A DNA stretch of 64,000 nucleotides from Breznakibacter sp047600785 (lineage in GTDB: Bacteria > Bacteroidota > Bacteroidia > Bacteroidales > Marinilabiliaceae), in contig JASGKH010000002.1 of assembly GCA_047600785.1 (NCBI GenBank), positions 186,001 to 250,000 of the forward strand. Reading direction: 5' to 3'. The translations under genes were made by a program, and so were the position numbers. Each line of letters begins with the position of its first letter. Position 1 is the stretch's first letter. The notes under the pieces were generated by a model, which was given only the letters and a program-made list of their open reading frames with translations, searched no databases and was not told the DNA's origin. Below, in pieces: positions 45,353 to 55,606 of this stretch.

Positions 45353-47395
45353 ATGGCAGAAGAAATTGACTTAGATATAACCGAACAGGACGAACAAATT
45401 CTGGACGACAACCAGCTCGTTTGCATTCTTACTGGAGAGGTAAAAAAAGATTCTTCAAAAGAAAAGAACTTACAGTCCATCATTCGCATGTTGAATGAAG
45501 AATATAAATTTGACCTAGACGATATGGAACGAGATTTTTCCGTTTCATACGACGATCCGGAAACTGGAAAGAAGAAAAAGCAAAAGGTAGACCTGGTTGT
45601 ATTTGCAAAAGATGCCAAACACGAACAGGAAAACATAATCCGTATTTGTTTTATACAGGACGATAAAACCAAAGAAAACGATAAAAAGAAAGGCGCTGAG
45701 GCTACCCTTAAATACATAATGGGAGCTATTGAAAATTGTGAATTCGGATTGTGGAGCAATGGCTTATCCTACCTATATTTTCAAAAAGAAGAAGATAAAT
45801 TTGGCAATGAAGATTTTGTAGATATTGCTGATTTTCCAGGTGAAGGCGAAACCATGAGCGACCTGGAACGCCCCGACCGTTCAGCTGGAAAAATTCCGGT
45901 AAACGATTCGTTGGTGAAAACTTTTCGACGTTGCCACGACTATATTTATGGCAATGAAGGAATGAAAAAAACAGCATTCTGGGAATTGCTCAACCTCATA
46001 TTCTGTAAGTTATACGACGAGAAAGAGCGTTTCAATGAAAAAAGGGAAACATCGTACCGGAGAAGGTTTTGGGTTGGGGTAAAAGAAAAGAATACAACCG
46101 AAGGATTAGCTGCCATTGCATCCCGTATAAAAGGCTTGTTTGAAGAGTTAAAAGACGATAAAGTATTCCGTGAAGTTTTTGATGGTAGCGAACGAATAGG
46201 CTTAACAGACAAAGGCTTGGCTTTTGTTGCCGGTGAACTGGCAAAATATTCATTCCTGGATGCTTCGGTAGATGTAAAGGGGATGGCTTATGAAACCATT
46301 GTATCTAATACCTTAAAGCAAGAAGCCGGACAGTTTTTTACACCCAGAAATATTGTAAAGTGCATGGTTGAAATGCTCGACCCGGATGAAAACATGCGGG
46401 TACTCGACCCTGCATGTGGCTCCGGAGGATTCCTTGTAATGGTACTCGACCATGTTCGTAAAAAAATAGCCAAGCGGTTATATCCTGAACTTGAAAGCCC
46501 ATTTATTGAAGGAAAATACAATACCGCAGAAGTAAACCATTTGGTTAAAGAGTATGCCGAGCAGTATTTGTTTGGTTTTGATTTTGACCCAGACCTTAAG
46601 AAAGCAGCTCGAATGAACATGGTTATGGCTGGCGATGGACATGCTAATATTTTCCATATTAATTCGCTTGCATACCCAAAAGGCGACAATCGTTACGAAC
46701 TGGATAATATTGGAGAAGCGGTAAAAAGAAGTATCTCAAAATCGAATGATAAAAAATTCCCATTTGAATATGATGATGCACGAGGTAAGTTCGACCTAAT
46801 ATTTACCAACCCGCCATTTGGAGCTAAAATACCAATTAACGACAGAGAGATACTCGACATGTACGACCTTGGAAAAGGAAGTTCCAGCGAACCACCAGAA
46901 ATTCTATTTATCGAAACCTGCTACAATTTCCTTAAACCTGGTGGCCGTATGGCTATTGTTTTACCCGATGGTATTTTAGGAAATCCCAATACATTAAGAG
47001 TGCGAGAATGGATTCTGGATAGATTCCGCATTCTGGCCTCCATTGACCTTGCAGTAGAAGCATTCCTACCACAAGTGGGTGTGCAAGCATCGTTATTGTT
47101 TTTACAAAAGAAAACTGAGAGCGAACGCAAACTGGCAAGGGTGGAGGAAGAGGATTACGATGTATTTATGGCCATTGCTGAAAAGTTAGGAAAAGACCGC
47201 AGGGGAATCCCTATTTACATGAGAGATGATGATGGTGCAGAAATCCTTTTTGACCATGAAAGAAAATACATAATAGTTGACAAACAAGGAAGTCTAACAA
47301 TAAAAGTTCGCAAGGAAAAAGTAAAAAAAGTGGAAGATGATTTGCCTTTGATTGTTGAAGCATATAAAAACTTCTTAAAGGAAAGTGTAAAATGA
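45353..47395 (+). CDS. Type I-like N6-adenine DNA methylase (HsdM-like)
   Basis: 680 residues. The N-terminal ~170 resemble the N-terminal domain of type I restriction subunits (VDLVVFAKD ... IRICFIQDDKTKEND), but the expected E-x-K reads QDDK, so nuclease activity is doubtful. The methylase has the AdoMet motif LDPACGSGGFL (from ~351) and the catalytic NPPFG (~486), typical of gamma-class N6-adenine enzymes. A C-terminal helical tail follows. The stop overlaps the HsdS-like start by four bases (ATGA). No HsdR is present in the operon; methylation most likely marks self DNA for the downstream effector, as in BREX or MADS. Confidence 0.9.
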   Translation: MAEEIDLDITEQDEQILDDNQLVCILTGEVKKDSSKEKNLQSIIRMLNEEYKFDLDDMERDFSVSYDDPETGKKKKQKVDLVVFAKDAKHEQENIIRICFIQDDKTKENDKKKGAEATLKYIMGAIENCEFGLWSNGLSYLYFQKEEDKFGNEDFVDIADFPGEGETMSDLERPDRSAGKIPVNDSLVKTFRRCHDYIYGNEGMKKTAFWELLNLIFCKLYDEKERFNEKRETSYRRRFWVGVKEKNTTEGLAAIASRIKGLFEELKDDKVFREVFDGSERIGLTDKGLAFVAGELAKYSFLDASVDVKGMAYETIVSNTLKQEAGQFFTPRNIVKCMVEMLDPDENMRVLDPACGSGGFLVMVLDHVRKKIAKRLYPELESPFIEGKYNTAEVNHLVKEYAEQYLFGFDFDPDLKKAARMNMVMAGDGHANIFHINSLAYPKGDNRYELDNIGEAVKRSISKSNDKKFPFEYDDARGKFDLIFTNPPFGAKIPINDREILDMYDLGKGSSSEPPEILFIETCYNFLKPGGRMAIVLPDGILGNPNTLRVREWILDRFRILASIDLAVEAFLPQVGVQASLLFLQKKTESERKLARVEEEDYDVFMAIAEKLGKDRRGIPIYMRDDDGAEILFDHERKYIIVDKQGSLTIKVRKEKVKKVEDDLPLIVEAYKNFLKESVK

Positions 47396-48732
47396 AAACT
47401 GCAATAGTTAAATCAAGTTGGCTTTCCTCAATTGGAAAAAGATTGGACGCTGAGTTTCATTTAAGTGAAGCTGTGAAAACTCGTAAACTATTGAAACAAG
47501 CAAAAGTCAGCTTATTGCCATTAAGTAAAGTAACAAACGAAATTTTTTTAGGTAATATTTTTCGTAGGACATTTGTAGGTAACTCAGAAAAAGGAATTGC
47601 ATATATAACTGCATCTGACATGGTAAATGCAAATATTAATACTGGTAAATATTTATCCAAAAAATTAACTCTAAAACAAGATCGATTATTATTAAAGAAA
47701 GATTGGATTTTACTTTCCTGTTCTGGTACATTAGGAAATGTCGTCTACACAAATGAAAATTTTAAAGGTAGAATTGGCACACATGACTTGATAAGAATAG
47801 TGCCAAATAATAATAGCAAAGCTATACCTGGATTCCTGTATGCTTATTTGGCTTCAAAATATGGGTATTCTTTGCTAATTCAACCTAGTTATGGAGGAGT
47901 TATAAAACACATAGAACCTCATCATATTTTAGATCTTCCAGTTCCAATTTTTAATGAAACAAAGCAAAAGGAAATTCATAACCTTATTAATAAAGTTTCG
48001 CGCTTAAGAGAAGATGCAAATGTGTCAATTTTAAATGCACAAGAAAAATTTGAAAAATATAGTCAAATAAATCAATTAACAAATAATACTAATATTAAGA
48101 GGATTTCTAATTATCAAAACAGACTTGATGCTCAATTTGGTTTAATATTTCAAAGTATCAAAGAGTTTATTATTGCAAAAGACTTTACATATCTTGGCGA
48201 GGTCACATCTTCAATCTTTATGGGACCAAGAAGTAAAAGAAACTACGTTTCAAAAGGAGTAGGATTCTTAAACACTTCAGAAATGATGTTAAGTAATCCA
48301 TCTAATCCCAAGAAATTCGTTAGCAATAAAACAAAGGGGTTTGAAGTGCATAAAGATTGGATTTTAATTTCCCGATCTGGCACTATAGGAAATTGTGTAA
48401 TTGTAGGAGATATGCTTAAGAATTATTTTGTTACAGAAGATGCTATAAGAATAGTTTGTAACAAAGATTTAATTCATCCCAATTATGTATTTGCTTTTTT
48501 AATATCAAGTATAGGAACTAAACTTATCCAATCCGGCGCATTTGGTTCTGTAATCCAACATATTGACGAACAACTTTTGGCCAGTATACCTATACCGCTT
48601 TTATCAAAGACTGAACAATCTGAAGTAATTGATAATGTTCAAAAATATAGGGATAATTATGATTTAGCTATTCAATTAGAGAACAAAGCAATCCAATTAA
48701 TCGAAACCGAAATAGAATCATGGCAGAATTAA
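47392..48732 (+). CDS. Specificity subunit (HsdS-like)
   Basis: 446 residues with two target-recognition domains separated by helices. Each half has the pattern of a type I S subunit: GNIFRRTFV...GIAYITASDM...WILLSCSGTLGNVVYTNE in the first and FMGPRSKRNYV...GFLNTSEMM...WILISRSGTIGNCVI in the second. The conserved helices end in KQKEIHNLINKVSRLREDA and EQSEVIDNVQKY. It should give the methylase a bipartite DNA target. It overlaps the methylase by four bases and the kinase fusion by 13, so all three are translationally coupled. Confidence 0.9.
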   Translation: MKTAIVKSSWLSSIGKRLDAEFHLSEAVKTRKLLKQAKVSLLPLSKVTNEIFLGNIFRRTFVGNSEKGIAYITASDMVNANINTGKYLSKKLTLKQDRLLLKKDWILLSCSGTLGNVVYTNENFKGRIGTHDLIRIVPNNNSKAIPGFLYAYLASKYGYSLLIQPSYGGVIKHIEPHHILDLPVPIFNETKQKEIHNLINKVSRLREDANVSILNAQEKFEKYSQINQLTNNTNIKRISNYQNRLDAQFGLIFQSIKEFIIAKDFTYLGEVTSSIFMGPRSKRNYVSKGVGFLNTSEMMLSNPSNPKKFVSNKTKGFEVHKDWILISRSGTIGNCVIVGDMLKNYFVTEDAIRIVCNKDLIHPNYVFAFLISSIGTKLIQSGAFGSVIQHIDEQLLASIPIPLLSKTEQSEVIDNVQKYRDNYDLAIQLENKAIQLIETEIESWQN

Positions 48733-51700
48733 TACCGGCATATTACAATAACTATGTAAACCAGGGAGAAGAGCGATTGGTGTTGTTTCTAAAAGCTAAT
48801 CTGCCTGGCAACTACTACCTTTTACCCAATATTGAGGTGGCATCTACCAATCCACGCAATAAACTAACCCAATACTGGGAGTACGATTTGCTGGTTATTG
48901 CTCCTCATGCCATTTTTTGTATCGAAAACAAAGATTGGAAAGGTCGTTTGGAAGGTGATAATAACTACTGGTACTTAAACGACAGACAACGACAAAACCC
49001 ACTTAAATTAGGACGACAAAAAACAGCCATTCTGCATTCAAAGCTTACCGATGAAAATCTGGCATGGCGAAATGTTTGGGTTCAAAACATGGTAACTTTG
49101 TCGCATCCAACTCAAGCAAAGGGCAATTTGTGGCAGGAGGCTGGTAAACTCACATTTTTGCTTAATAACGAGCTTATTGAATTTATAACAAACTCAGAAA
49201 AGACTGGTCAGAAAGAGAATGCTATTTTTTCTATTCAGGATGATTTACTAAAATATTTATCAGGGAACCAAAGCATTAAAAAACCAGAAGAAAAAAAGAT
49301 GCTTCTGGATATGTATGAGATTATTGATATTCTCGACCGTGAACAAAATTATACCGAATATCTGGTTAAAATTAAAGGTGTAACTTCTTCAATCCGTAAA
49401 AGGGTTAAAGAATATGCTTTGCAGGTAAGCGACGACCCAAATAATACATTGCGTATTCAAAACCAATTTTATGCACTGAATAAAATTAAGGGAAAGTCGT
49501 TCATCTTAAATGTTGAATTTAGAAATGATGCGGAGAATAATCTTTTTTATGAGATTACCGATTATTACGATGAGAATTCGCTCCGTGCCGAACTAAAGCT
49601 TAAAACCTACACTAACGAACAGCGACTTACTATCGTTTTCGATTTAATAACAGCTCTTAAGGCCGCACATGAAGAAAGTGTGTACCACCGGGATATTAAT
49701 CCGGAAAACATTTTCATTATTGGAGGACACGCCTATTTGAGTAATTTCGGTAAAGCCTGGTTTACCGACCACAATGAGCTTGGTTATACGGTAGCTTCTA
49801 CAATTAACGAGACCAATGCAACACCATATCATGCTTTGGAATTATTAAATAAAGAAGCTTCACGGGCTTCAGACATTTATTCCCTTGGAGTGCTTATTTA
49901 TGAAATATTTACACAGAAAGTACCTGTTAAAAACCCATTTGAATTAAATCAACTTGGAGGAAAACTACCAAATCATAGTTTGCCAACAGCAATTAACCCC
50001 AATCTCCCCCTGTGGCTTGATGAATTATGTAATAAAACAATATTATGTGACGAATTTGAGCGTTTTGATAACCTTGATGAACTTGAATCTTTTATTCGTG
50101 AAAAAATAAAAGAACCGGCAACTACTCCAAAACCTACAAAAGAGCCTGAAATAACAGATAGTCTCGAATATAAGGTTGGAGCTAAAATTGGCGTTTATAC
50201 TATATACAAAGAATTGGGCAAAGGCGGTTATTCAAGAGTATTTCAGGTAAAACATGACCTTACAAGCCAAGTTTCGGCCATGAAACTCTTTCATGAAAGT
50301 GTCAGCCTTCCCTATGTGATTTCAGAATATGAAGCTTTAAAATCACTGAATCACCCCAACATTGTAAAGTTCGTTCACATTGACAAAACATACAATGGGC
50401 AGTTTTTCACTTTAATGGAATACCTCGAAGGAGAAAATCTGAAAGAGTACGTTCAGGGAGAATTAAAACTACCATCCAGCAAAATTTATCAGGCAGGTAA
50501 GGATATTTTAAGCGCATTGGTCGCAATGCAAAATTTCGACAGTCCTATTTACCACCGTGATATAAAACCGCAAAATATAGTCTGGGATAAAGAACAAAGG
50601 TTTGTATTAATTGATTTCAATGTTGCAACAGCATTACAAACCAATAAGGAATACGTTGGTACTAACCCATACTTAGCCCCTGACCTAATTATGGATGGAA
50701 CAAAAGTTAACTGGGATAAATCTGCCGACACCTTTGCATTGGGAATTACTCTCTACGAATTAACATGTAAGCGTTACCCTTGGAAAAACAAAATACCTCT
50801 AATTGGGACACAGCCTTTAAATCCCAGAGACATAAACCCTACAGTATCTGAGAAATTTGCTAATTTTCTTTTCAAGGCTGTTCAACCCAAAAAAACAGAT
50901 AGATTTCAGGATGCACAACAAATGTTAGATGCTTTACAATCTATTGGCATAGATAATCTGTTATTTACCGAAGAACCAAAGCAGGAAGAAAAAGGAGTAA
51001 CAACTATTGATACTGAATTTATAGACTATCTCAATACACTTTATAGTCAATCAAAATTTGGAAATGCCGGAACCAGAGCTAGACTAAACGGACACAGTTT
51101 TGATAATGAGACGTATATAGAGACAAAACTCGACAAGCAACTTTTACCAGCTGTACTCGATGGCAATTATAGATTATTAATTATTACAGGAAATGCTGGT
51201 GATGGAAAAACTGCATTTATTCGAAAAATTGAACAAAGAGCCTCTGGATTAATACATCTGGAACATCAGAATGGAGCTAACTTTATTATTAACGATATAC
51301 CTTTTCAAAGTAATTATGACGGCTCTCAGGATGAAGCCAGCAAGATTAACAACGAAGTATTAAATGAATTCTTTAGTCCATTTGAAGGTCTAAAAAATTT
51401 TAATCAAGCTAAGTCAGGTAGAATTATTGCGATAAACGAAGGGCGGCTTGTTGAATTTCTTCAATCAACCGAGAAGCACAAATATTTAAAGGAAGCCATT
51501 GAAAAGTATTTTTATACAGAAGGTCATGCTGAATTACCTGATGGGTTAATGGTAATAAATCTGAATTTAAGGTCTGTGGTAGCTTCTCAAAACGGCGATG
51601 AAAGTATTTTTAGGAAGCAAATAAAAGCCTTTACCAATAAAAAGTATTGGACTAAATGCCAAAACTGTTCGTCCTCAAAGGAATGCTACATTAACTACAA

Positions 51701-52775
51701 CGTTCAAACTTTTAATGACAGTGCAGCTGGAGCCGAGGTTATTCATAGATTAGAATGGTTATTACGCACAGTTATTCTTCGTAGGGAATTGCATATTACA
51801 ATTCGGGATTTGCGATCCTTTATTGCATTTATGATTACGAGGGATAAATCCTGTGATGAGATAACTGAACTTATTCAAAAAGCGCAATATGAGCCAGAAA
51901 GATATTGGTTAAACTATTATTTCAATATTACGGCTCCTGCCAGAGATAGTGCAATAAATGACCGTTTAATTGAACTTTTAAGAGAAACTGATGTGGCTGA
52001 AACAGCCGTACCATCCGATGACAGGGATTTATTCTTTACACCTCATGAAAACATTAAATTTCACAACTTTGAAGGAAGGGATTTAAATTTACTGGAATGG
52101 TTTAACCAGCAAAAATTATTTATTCCATCTCATGAGCAAACTCCGGAATTACTTAGCCTGATAAAAAGGTTGCATAAGAACTTCATTAGACATCAGTATT
52201 TCGAAGGAAAATCATATTTCTTTTTAAGAATTCCATATCATTCAGTAAAAGAGTTTTGTCAGAAACTTGAAATAATTCCGTTGGAAAAAAGTAAGAATGA
52301 GGAAGATACTATTTACAGTATTTCTAAAGCTATTTCCTATAATGAAGGATGCGATAATGAAAGTGTTACCCAGAAATATTTAGTATTGTCTCCATCGCAA
52401 GTGTCAGACCCTATTTCCAAATCATTTAGGTTGTTTCCTTTATCCGATTTTGAATTTAAAATTAATAAAACTGAGCATTTGATTAAGTATCTGGAATATG
52501 AGCCAGATAACCTGTTATTTAGACATAAGAACGACAATAAAATTAAACTGGAAATCTCTCTCGATCTTTATGAGATGCTCTACTTTATACAACGAAAATT
52601 TAGCCCATCACTTAACGATTTAAGAGGTCGCTATATAGAATTAAACATCTTTAAAAATTTGTTGGAAAATCTTACTTACAATGAAGTTCTTGTATCAAAG
52701 GATAACATTGAGTTTTTTAAGATATTCAAACAAGCAAACGAAAAGCTAACTATTGAAAAATTTGAGACTACATAA
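48720..52775 (+). CDS. NERD nuclease-like + tandem kinase + ATPase fusion
   Basis: 1351 residues. NERD domain ~15-130 with D56 and E69-x-K71 (CIENKDWKG). First kinase-like domain ~230-480 keeps YHRDINPENIF (~322) but has NFG in place of DFG (N342), so it is probably a weak or pseudo-kinase. Second kinase ~495-770: GKGGYSRVF, AMK, YHRDIKPQNIV (~611), DFN (D632), GTNPYLAPD; it looks active. A P-loop ATPase follows, GNAGDGKT (824-831), with a C-x2-C-x5-C cluster at 980-989 and a long helical C-terminus. PglW of Pgl/BREX also joins a kinase with NERD; MADS encodes kinase and ATPase; DptF has a similar ATPase. Probably the central sensor or switch of the system, opposed by the PP2C phosphatase at the operon end. 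Confidence 0.85.
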   Translation: MAELIPAYYNNYVNQGEERLVLFLKANLPGNYYLLPNIEVASTNPRNKLTQYWEYDLLVIAPHAIFCIENKDWKGRLEGDNNYWYLNDRQRQNPLKLGRQKTAILHSKLTDENLAWRNVWVQNMVTLSHPTQAKGNLWQEAGKLTFLLNNELIEFITNSEKTGQKENAIFSIQDDLLKYLSGNQSIKKPEEKKMLLDMYEIIDILDREQNYTEYLVKIKGVTSSIRKRVKEYALQVSDDPNNTLRIQNQFYALNKIKGKSFILNVEFRNDAENNLFYEITDYYDENSLRAELKLKTYTNEQRLTIVFDLITALKAAHEESVYHRDINPENIFIIGGHAYLSNFGKAWFTDHNELGYTVASTINETNATPYHALELLNKEASRASDIYSLGVLIYEIFTQKVPVKNPFELNQLGGKLPNHSLPTAINPNLPLWLDELCNKTILCDEFERFDNLDELESFIREKIKEPATTPKPTKEPEITDSLEYKVGAKIGVYTIYKELGKGGYSRVFQVKHDLTSQVSAMKLFHESVSLPYVISEYEALKSLNHPNIVKFVHIDKTYNGQFFTLMEYLEGENLKEYVQGELKLPSSKIYQAGKDILSALVAMQNFDSPIYHRDIKPQNIVWDKEQRFVLIDFNVATALQTNKEYVGTNPYLAPDLIMDGTKVNWDKSADTFALGITLYELTCKRYPWKNKIPLIGTQPLNPRDINPTVSEKFANFLFKAVQPKKTDRFQDAQQMLDALQSIGIDNLLFTEEPKQEEKGVTTIDTEFIDYLNTLYSQSKFGNAGTRARLNGHSFDNETYIETKLDKQLLPAVLDGNYRLLIITGNAGDGKTAFIRKIEQRASGLIHLEHQNGANFIINDIPFQSNYDGSQDEASKINNEVLNEFFSPFEGLKNFNQAKSGRIIAINEGRLVEFLQSTEKHKYLKEAIEKYFYTEGHAELPDGLMVINLNLRSVVASQNGDESIFRKQIKAFTNKKYWTKCQNCSSSKECYINYNVQTFNDSAAGAEVIHRLEWLLRTVILRRELHITIRDLRSFIAFMITRDKSCDEITELIQKAQYEPERYWLNYYFNITAPARDSAINDRLIELLRETDVAETAVPSDDRDLFFTPHENIKFHNFEGRDLNLLEWFNQQKLFIPSHEQTPELLSLIKRLHKNFIRHQYFEGKSYFFLRIPYHSVKEFCQKLEIIPLEKSKNEEDTIYSISKAISYNEGCDNESVTQKYLVLSPSQVSDPISKSFRLFPLSDFEFKINKTEHLIKYLEYEPDNLLFRHKNDNKIKLEISLDLYEMLYFIQRKFSPSLNDLRGRYIELNIFKNLLENLTYNEVLVSKDNIEFFKIFKQANEKLTIEKFETT

Positions 52776-52777
52776 CT

Positions 52778-54349
52778 ATGCCTATTAAATTAAATAAGGA
52801 AGAAACTACCATGCGTAATGAATTAATTTTTGCGGCTGATGCAAAAGCTGTAAATATTGACAATACGCTTGTTAATCTGTTTATGTTGCTCAACCATAAT
52901 GGGATTCGCCCAAAAATGAGACCAACAGATGAAGCTAAATCAGCTTTTGATATAGACCGGATAAAACGGAATTTTTTTATATTGGAAGAAATGGGAGAAG
53001 TATCTGGTTTTAAAGATAATCCAGATGCAGTAGAATGGTGGATTCGTACAAATTTGATAAACCTTGTAAATAGAGGCAAACATGATGAAGAGAAGCTATC
53101 AGCTTTGCGTCCAATACACCTCGAAAGTTATAAGGTAAGGAATCCTCATCATGCTAGAGATTATTTTACTGCTGACCAGGTTTATTTTATGCTAGGAATT
53201 AATTCCAAGGTTAAAGAAGACCTAAAAAAATTCCTTTCCGAAGGCTGGGATAAAAATTCAGGCAAAATATTAAACAACAATCAATTAGACATTGACAGCC
53301 TTGGGATTCTCCACTTGGTAAAAAATATAAAGCCAGGTTTTCTTGAAAGCCAGACCAATATTAACCGAATAAAGCCGATACTTGATAAACAGTCGATTTT
53401 GTTTTGTGAAGATGTTGAAAAGCTATTAGTTTATCATACAGAGCGATTAATACCTCGTAATGTTTTGATTGATTATTTGAAAACATTGATTTCTTTCCAT
53501 TTAAGCCTATATCTTCAAAAACTAATTCATTTTTTACCAGTGATGGTTAATAATGGGGAAGCAGATTTTAATGATGATTGGAATATTGTTGTAGATGCAA
53601 CAGATAGTTACGAAAGCAAAGTTTCTTCTATTTCAATTGGAGATTCAGAGACTTTATACAACAAAATTTACGATTATGTAAAGGCCACATTTCAAATTAA
53701 TGCGGCGTTGCGTTATTTAGGACTTGATAAAAATAATTCCGAGAACCTTGAAAAGGCTTTATATATTCTGAAAAATAAACCTACCGATTTTGAAGTATAT
53801 TTTAAGACCAGGTGGCATGACATAGTAAATAATCTTGATGACGACGATAAAGACCTGATAAGTGATATAGACGAATACGACGATAGTTATTTTGAAAAGT
53901 ATATTGAATTCTTGATAAAAGTTAGAGGAGGGTATCAATATAGATTCCACACGCAATTAATAGACAATCTTTCTCAGAAAAACACAGAAAGGGGTATTCT
54001 TACACAAGGAAGAAGTAAAAAGCATCCCAGAAGGTTTATTATTGGAACCAGGTTGTTAGAAACATTGGTTCAAATTCTGGTACTCGATACAAAAGATGGC
54101 CGATTTGTTACACGTTCAATGTCCATTGATGAATTAACAACTTCCTTAAGGAATAAATATGGTTTAATTATTAACGGACTAGATGAGTCCCGATTTAAAA
54201 ATGCCAATATCGAAACTCATCTTGCATTTAAAGAAAATCTTGATGCTTTTAAAACTAAACTGCGTCAAATAGGATTTTATAACGATTTGAGTGATGCATA
54301 TATTCTTCAAAGAGTTAGACCAAGATATGAAATAGCTGAAACCCTATAA
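52778..54349 (+). CDS. Defence-operon protein of unknown family, DptG/MAD7-like
   Basis: The 523-residue protein starts two bases after the kinase fusion stop. It is cytoplasmic and mostly helical, with no recognised catalytic motif. Notable parts are an N-terminal conserved-looking region (FAADAKAVNIDNTLVNLFML), a C-terminal RGILTQGRSKKHPRRFIIGTRLLETLVQI (quoted in part SKKHPRRFIIGTRLLETL) and IDELTTSLRNKYGLIING, a small winged-helix-like segment. By place between an ATPase and a HerA ATPase it corresponds to DptG of DptFGH or to one of the uncharacterised MADS proteins. That is an inference from gene order. Confidence 0.55.
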   Translation: MPIKLNKEETTMRNELIFAADAKAVNIDNTLVNLFMLLNHNGIRPKMRPTDEAKSAFDIDRIKRNFFILEEMGEVSGFKDNPDAVEWWIRTNLINLVNRGKHDEEKLSALRPIHLESYKVRNPHHARDYFTADQVYFMLGINSKVKEDLKKFLSEGWDKNSGKILNNNQLDIDSLGILHLVKNIKPGFLESQTNINRIKPILDKQSILFCEDVEKLLVYHTERLIPRNVLIDYLKTLISFHLSLYLQKLIHFLPVMVNNGEADFNDDWNIVVDATDSYESKVSSISIGDSETLYNKIYDYVKATFQINAALRYLGLDKNNSENLEKALYILKNKPTDFEVYFKTRWHDIVNNLDDDDKDLISDIDEYDDSYFEKYIEFLIKVRGGYQYRFHTQLIDNLSQKNTERGILTQGRSKKHPRRFIIGTRLLETLVQILVLDTKDGRFVTRSMSIDELTTSLRNKYGLIINGLDESRFKNANIETHLAFKENLDAFKTKLRQIGFYNDLSDAYILQRVRPRYEIAETL

Positions 54350-54358
54350 AAGTTAATC

Positions 54359-55606
54359 ATGAGTTTGATAAAAAACTACTATAAGGAAATAATTGACCTA
54401 ATTATAGAGAAACATTCGTATGATTTTTTGAATGCGAAGCCAGGGCATTGTATGAAAATTACAGGATTAGGCGAAGATGAATTATTGGAGCTTTGGAGCA
54501 AATTGTCGGTTGATTATAAAACCATGAATACCTTCGTTTTATCTGATAATCACAAGGACGACTCAAGATATATCTCTGCCACCAAATTAATTGAATATCG
54601 CAATCAAGACAGTACACCTCTATTAATCTTAATTCCTGCAAATAGTAGAACTGCTGCTGAAGATTCGTATGGCAATGCAACCTTTAAAGAACTACGTATA
54701 GATACACTAGATAAAGCCCTAGCTGGTAAATTAGAATCTAAAATACCTACAGAGTATAGTCAACTTATAAAAAATGAAATCTTTAATTTTTTAAATCCCA
54801 CACTCTCCGAGCGGATAAACTATTTACTTTCTCTTATATCTTCTGGTTTTACAACAGAAAATATTGGCAATTTAATTTATCATTTAAACTGTCTTCCAGA
54901 TAGTAAGTTATTGTCTGCACATGATAAAATTAGGATGCGGCTGAACTATAACAGGCAAAGTATTGGATTACTCTCGAACTTTGGAAAACCAGTATTTGAA
55001 AGAATTTCAGAATTGCCAATTGAACCAGATTCACTGCAAAATGAATTAGTGAAATTCCTAAAAAATGAGAAGTCTCCTAAAACTAGAGAATTTATATGTA
55101 AAGTAATTTATGAAGATTTCCCTGATTTAAATTTTGCTCATTGGAGAATTCCTGATTTGAATTTTACAAAAATGGAATTATTTGTAGATGAAATAAGTTC
55201 TACCGCATTTCAAGATTTAAGTGGGCGAAAAATTTTAAGAGCAGAAAAGGGGAAAAACGTTAAAATAAAAATTCGGATAAGCACCACTCCAAAGCCAAAT
55301 GAGCTTTCGCAATTGAAAAATTTTCGGATTTTTTTAATGGAAGTTGATGGGACTGCGGGTATTGAAGTAACAGAAATACGAAAACTAAAATGCACTCTTT
55401 CTCCCAGACCATATAGAGAAGCAACTATTGAACTTGATCCCAACATTATGGAAGAAGGGTCATATTTCTTTAGGATATTTGCAGAAGATGAAAAAGGGAA
55501 TATCCTTAACACCTCAGACAAATACAAAGAATCCAAGATTCAGAAGGTATTTGAAGAAGAAAAACGAAAATCGAATCATTGGCTAACAATGATGAAAAGG
55601 AACTAA
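54359..55606 (+). CDS. Defence-operon protein, N-terminal part of a DptH-like protein?
   Basis: The 415-residue protein has an N-terminal domain with LILIPANSRTAAEDSYGNATF, a pattern I associate with the N-terminal part of DptH. A helical middle follows, and a C-terminal Ig-like beta domain (GKNVKIKIRISTTPKPN ... EEGSYFFRIFAEDEKGN). It overlaps the HerA-like gene by 28 bp. Together the two proteins (415 + 1393 residues) would approximate one DptH, so this may be a split version. No enzymatic residues were seen. The relation to DptH is from memory of motifs and needs a profile search. Confidence 0.5.
   Translation: MSLIKNYYKEIIDLIIEKHSYDFLNAKPGHCMKITGLGEDELLELWSKLSVDYKTMNTFVLSDNHKDDSRYISATKLIEYRNQDSTPLLILIPANSRTAAEDSYGNATFKELRIDTLDKALAGKLESKIPTEYSQLIKNEIFNFLNPTLSERINYLLSLISSGFTTENIGNLIYHLNCLPDSKLLSAHDKIRMRLNYNRQSIGLLSNFGKPVFERISELPIEPDSLQNELVKFLKNEKSPKTREFICKVIYEDFPDLNFAHWRIPDLNFTKMELFVDEISSTAFQDLSGRKILRAEKGKNVKIKIRISTTPKPNELSQLKNFRIFLMEVDGTAGIEVTEIRKLKCTLSPRPYREATIELDPNIMEEGSYFFRIFAEDEKGNILNTSDKYKESKIQKVFEEEKRKSNHWLTMMKRN

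Noticed and set aside
45353..48732. Ordinary type I restriction-modification system
   Set aside because: M and S are present but no HsdR translocase/nuclease gene; kinase, HerA and phosphatase genes take its place in one operon.
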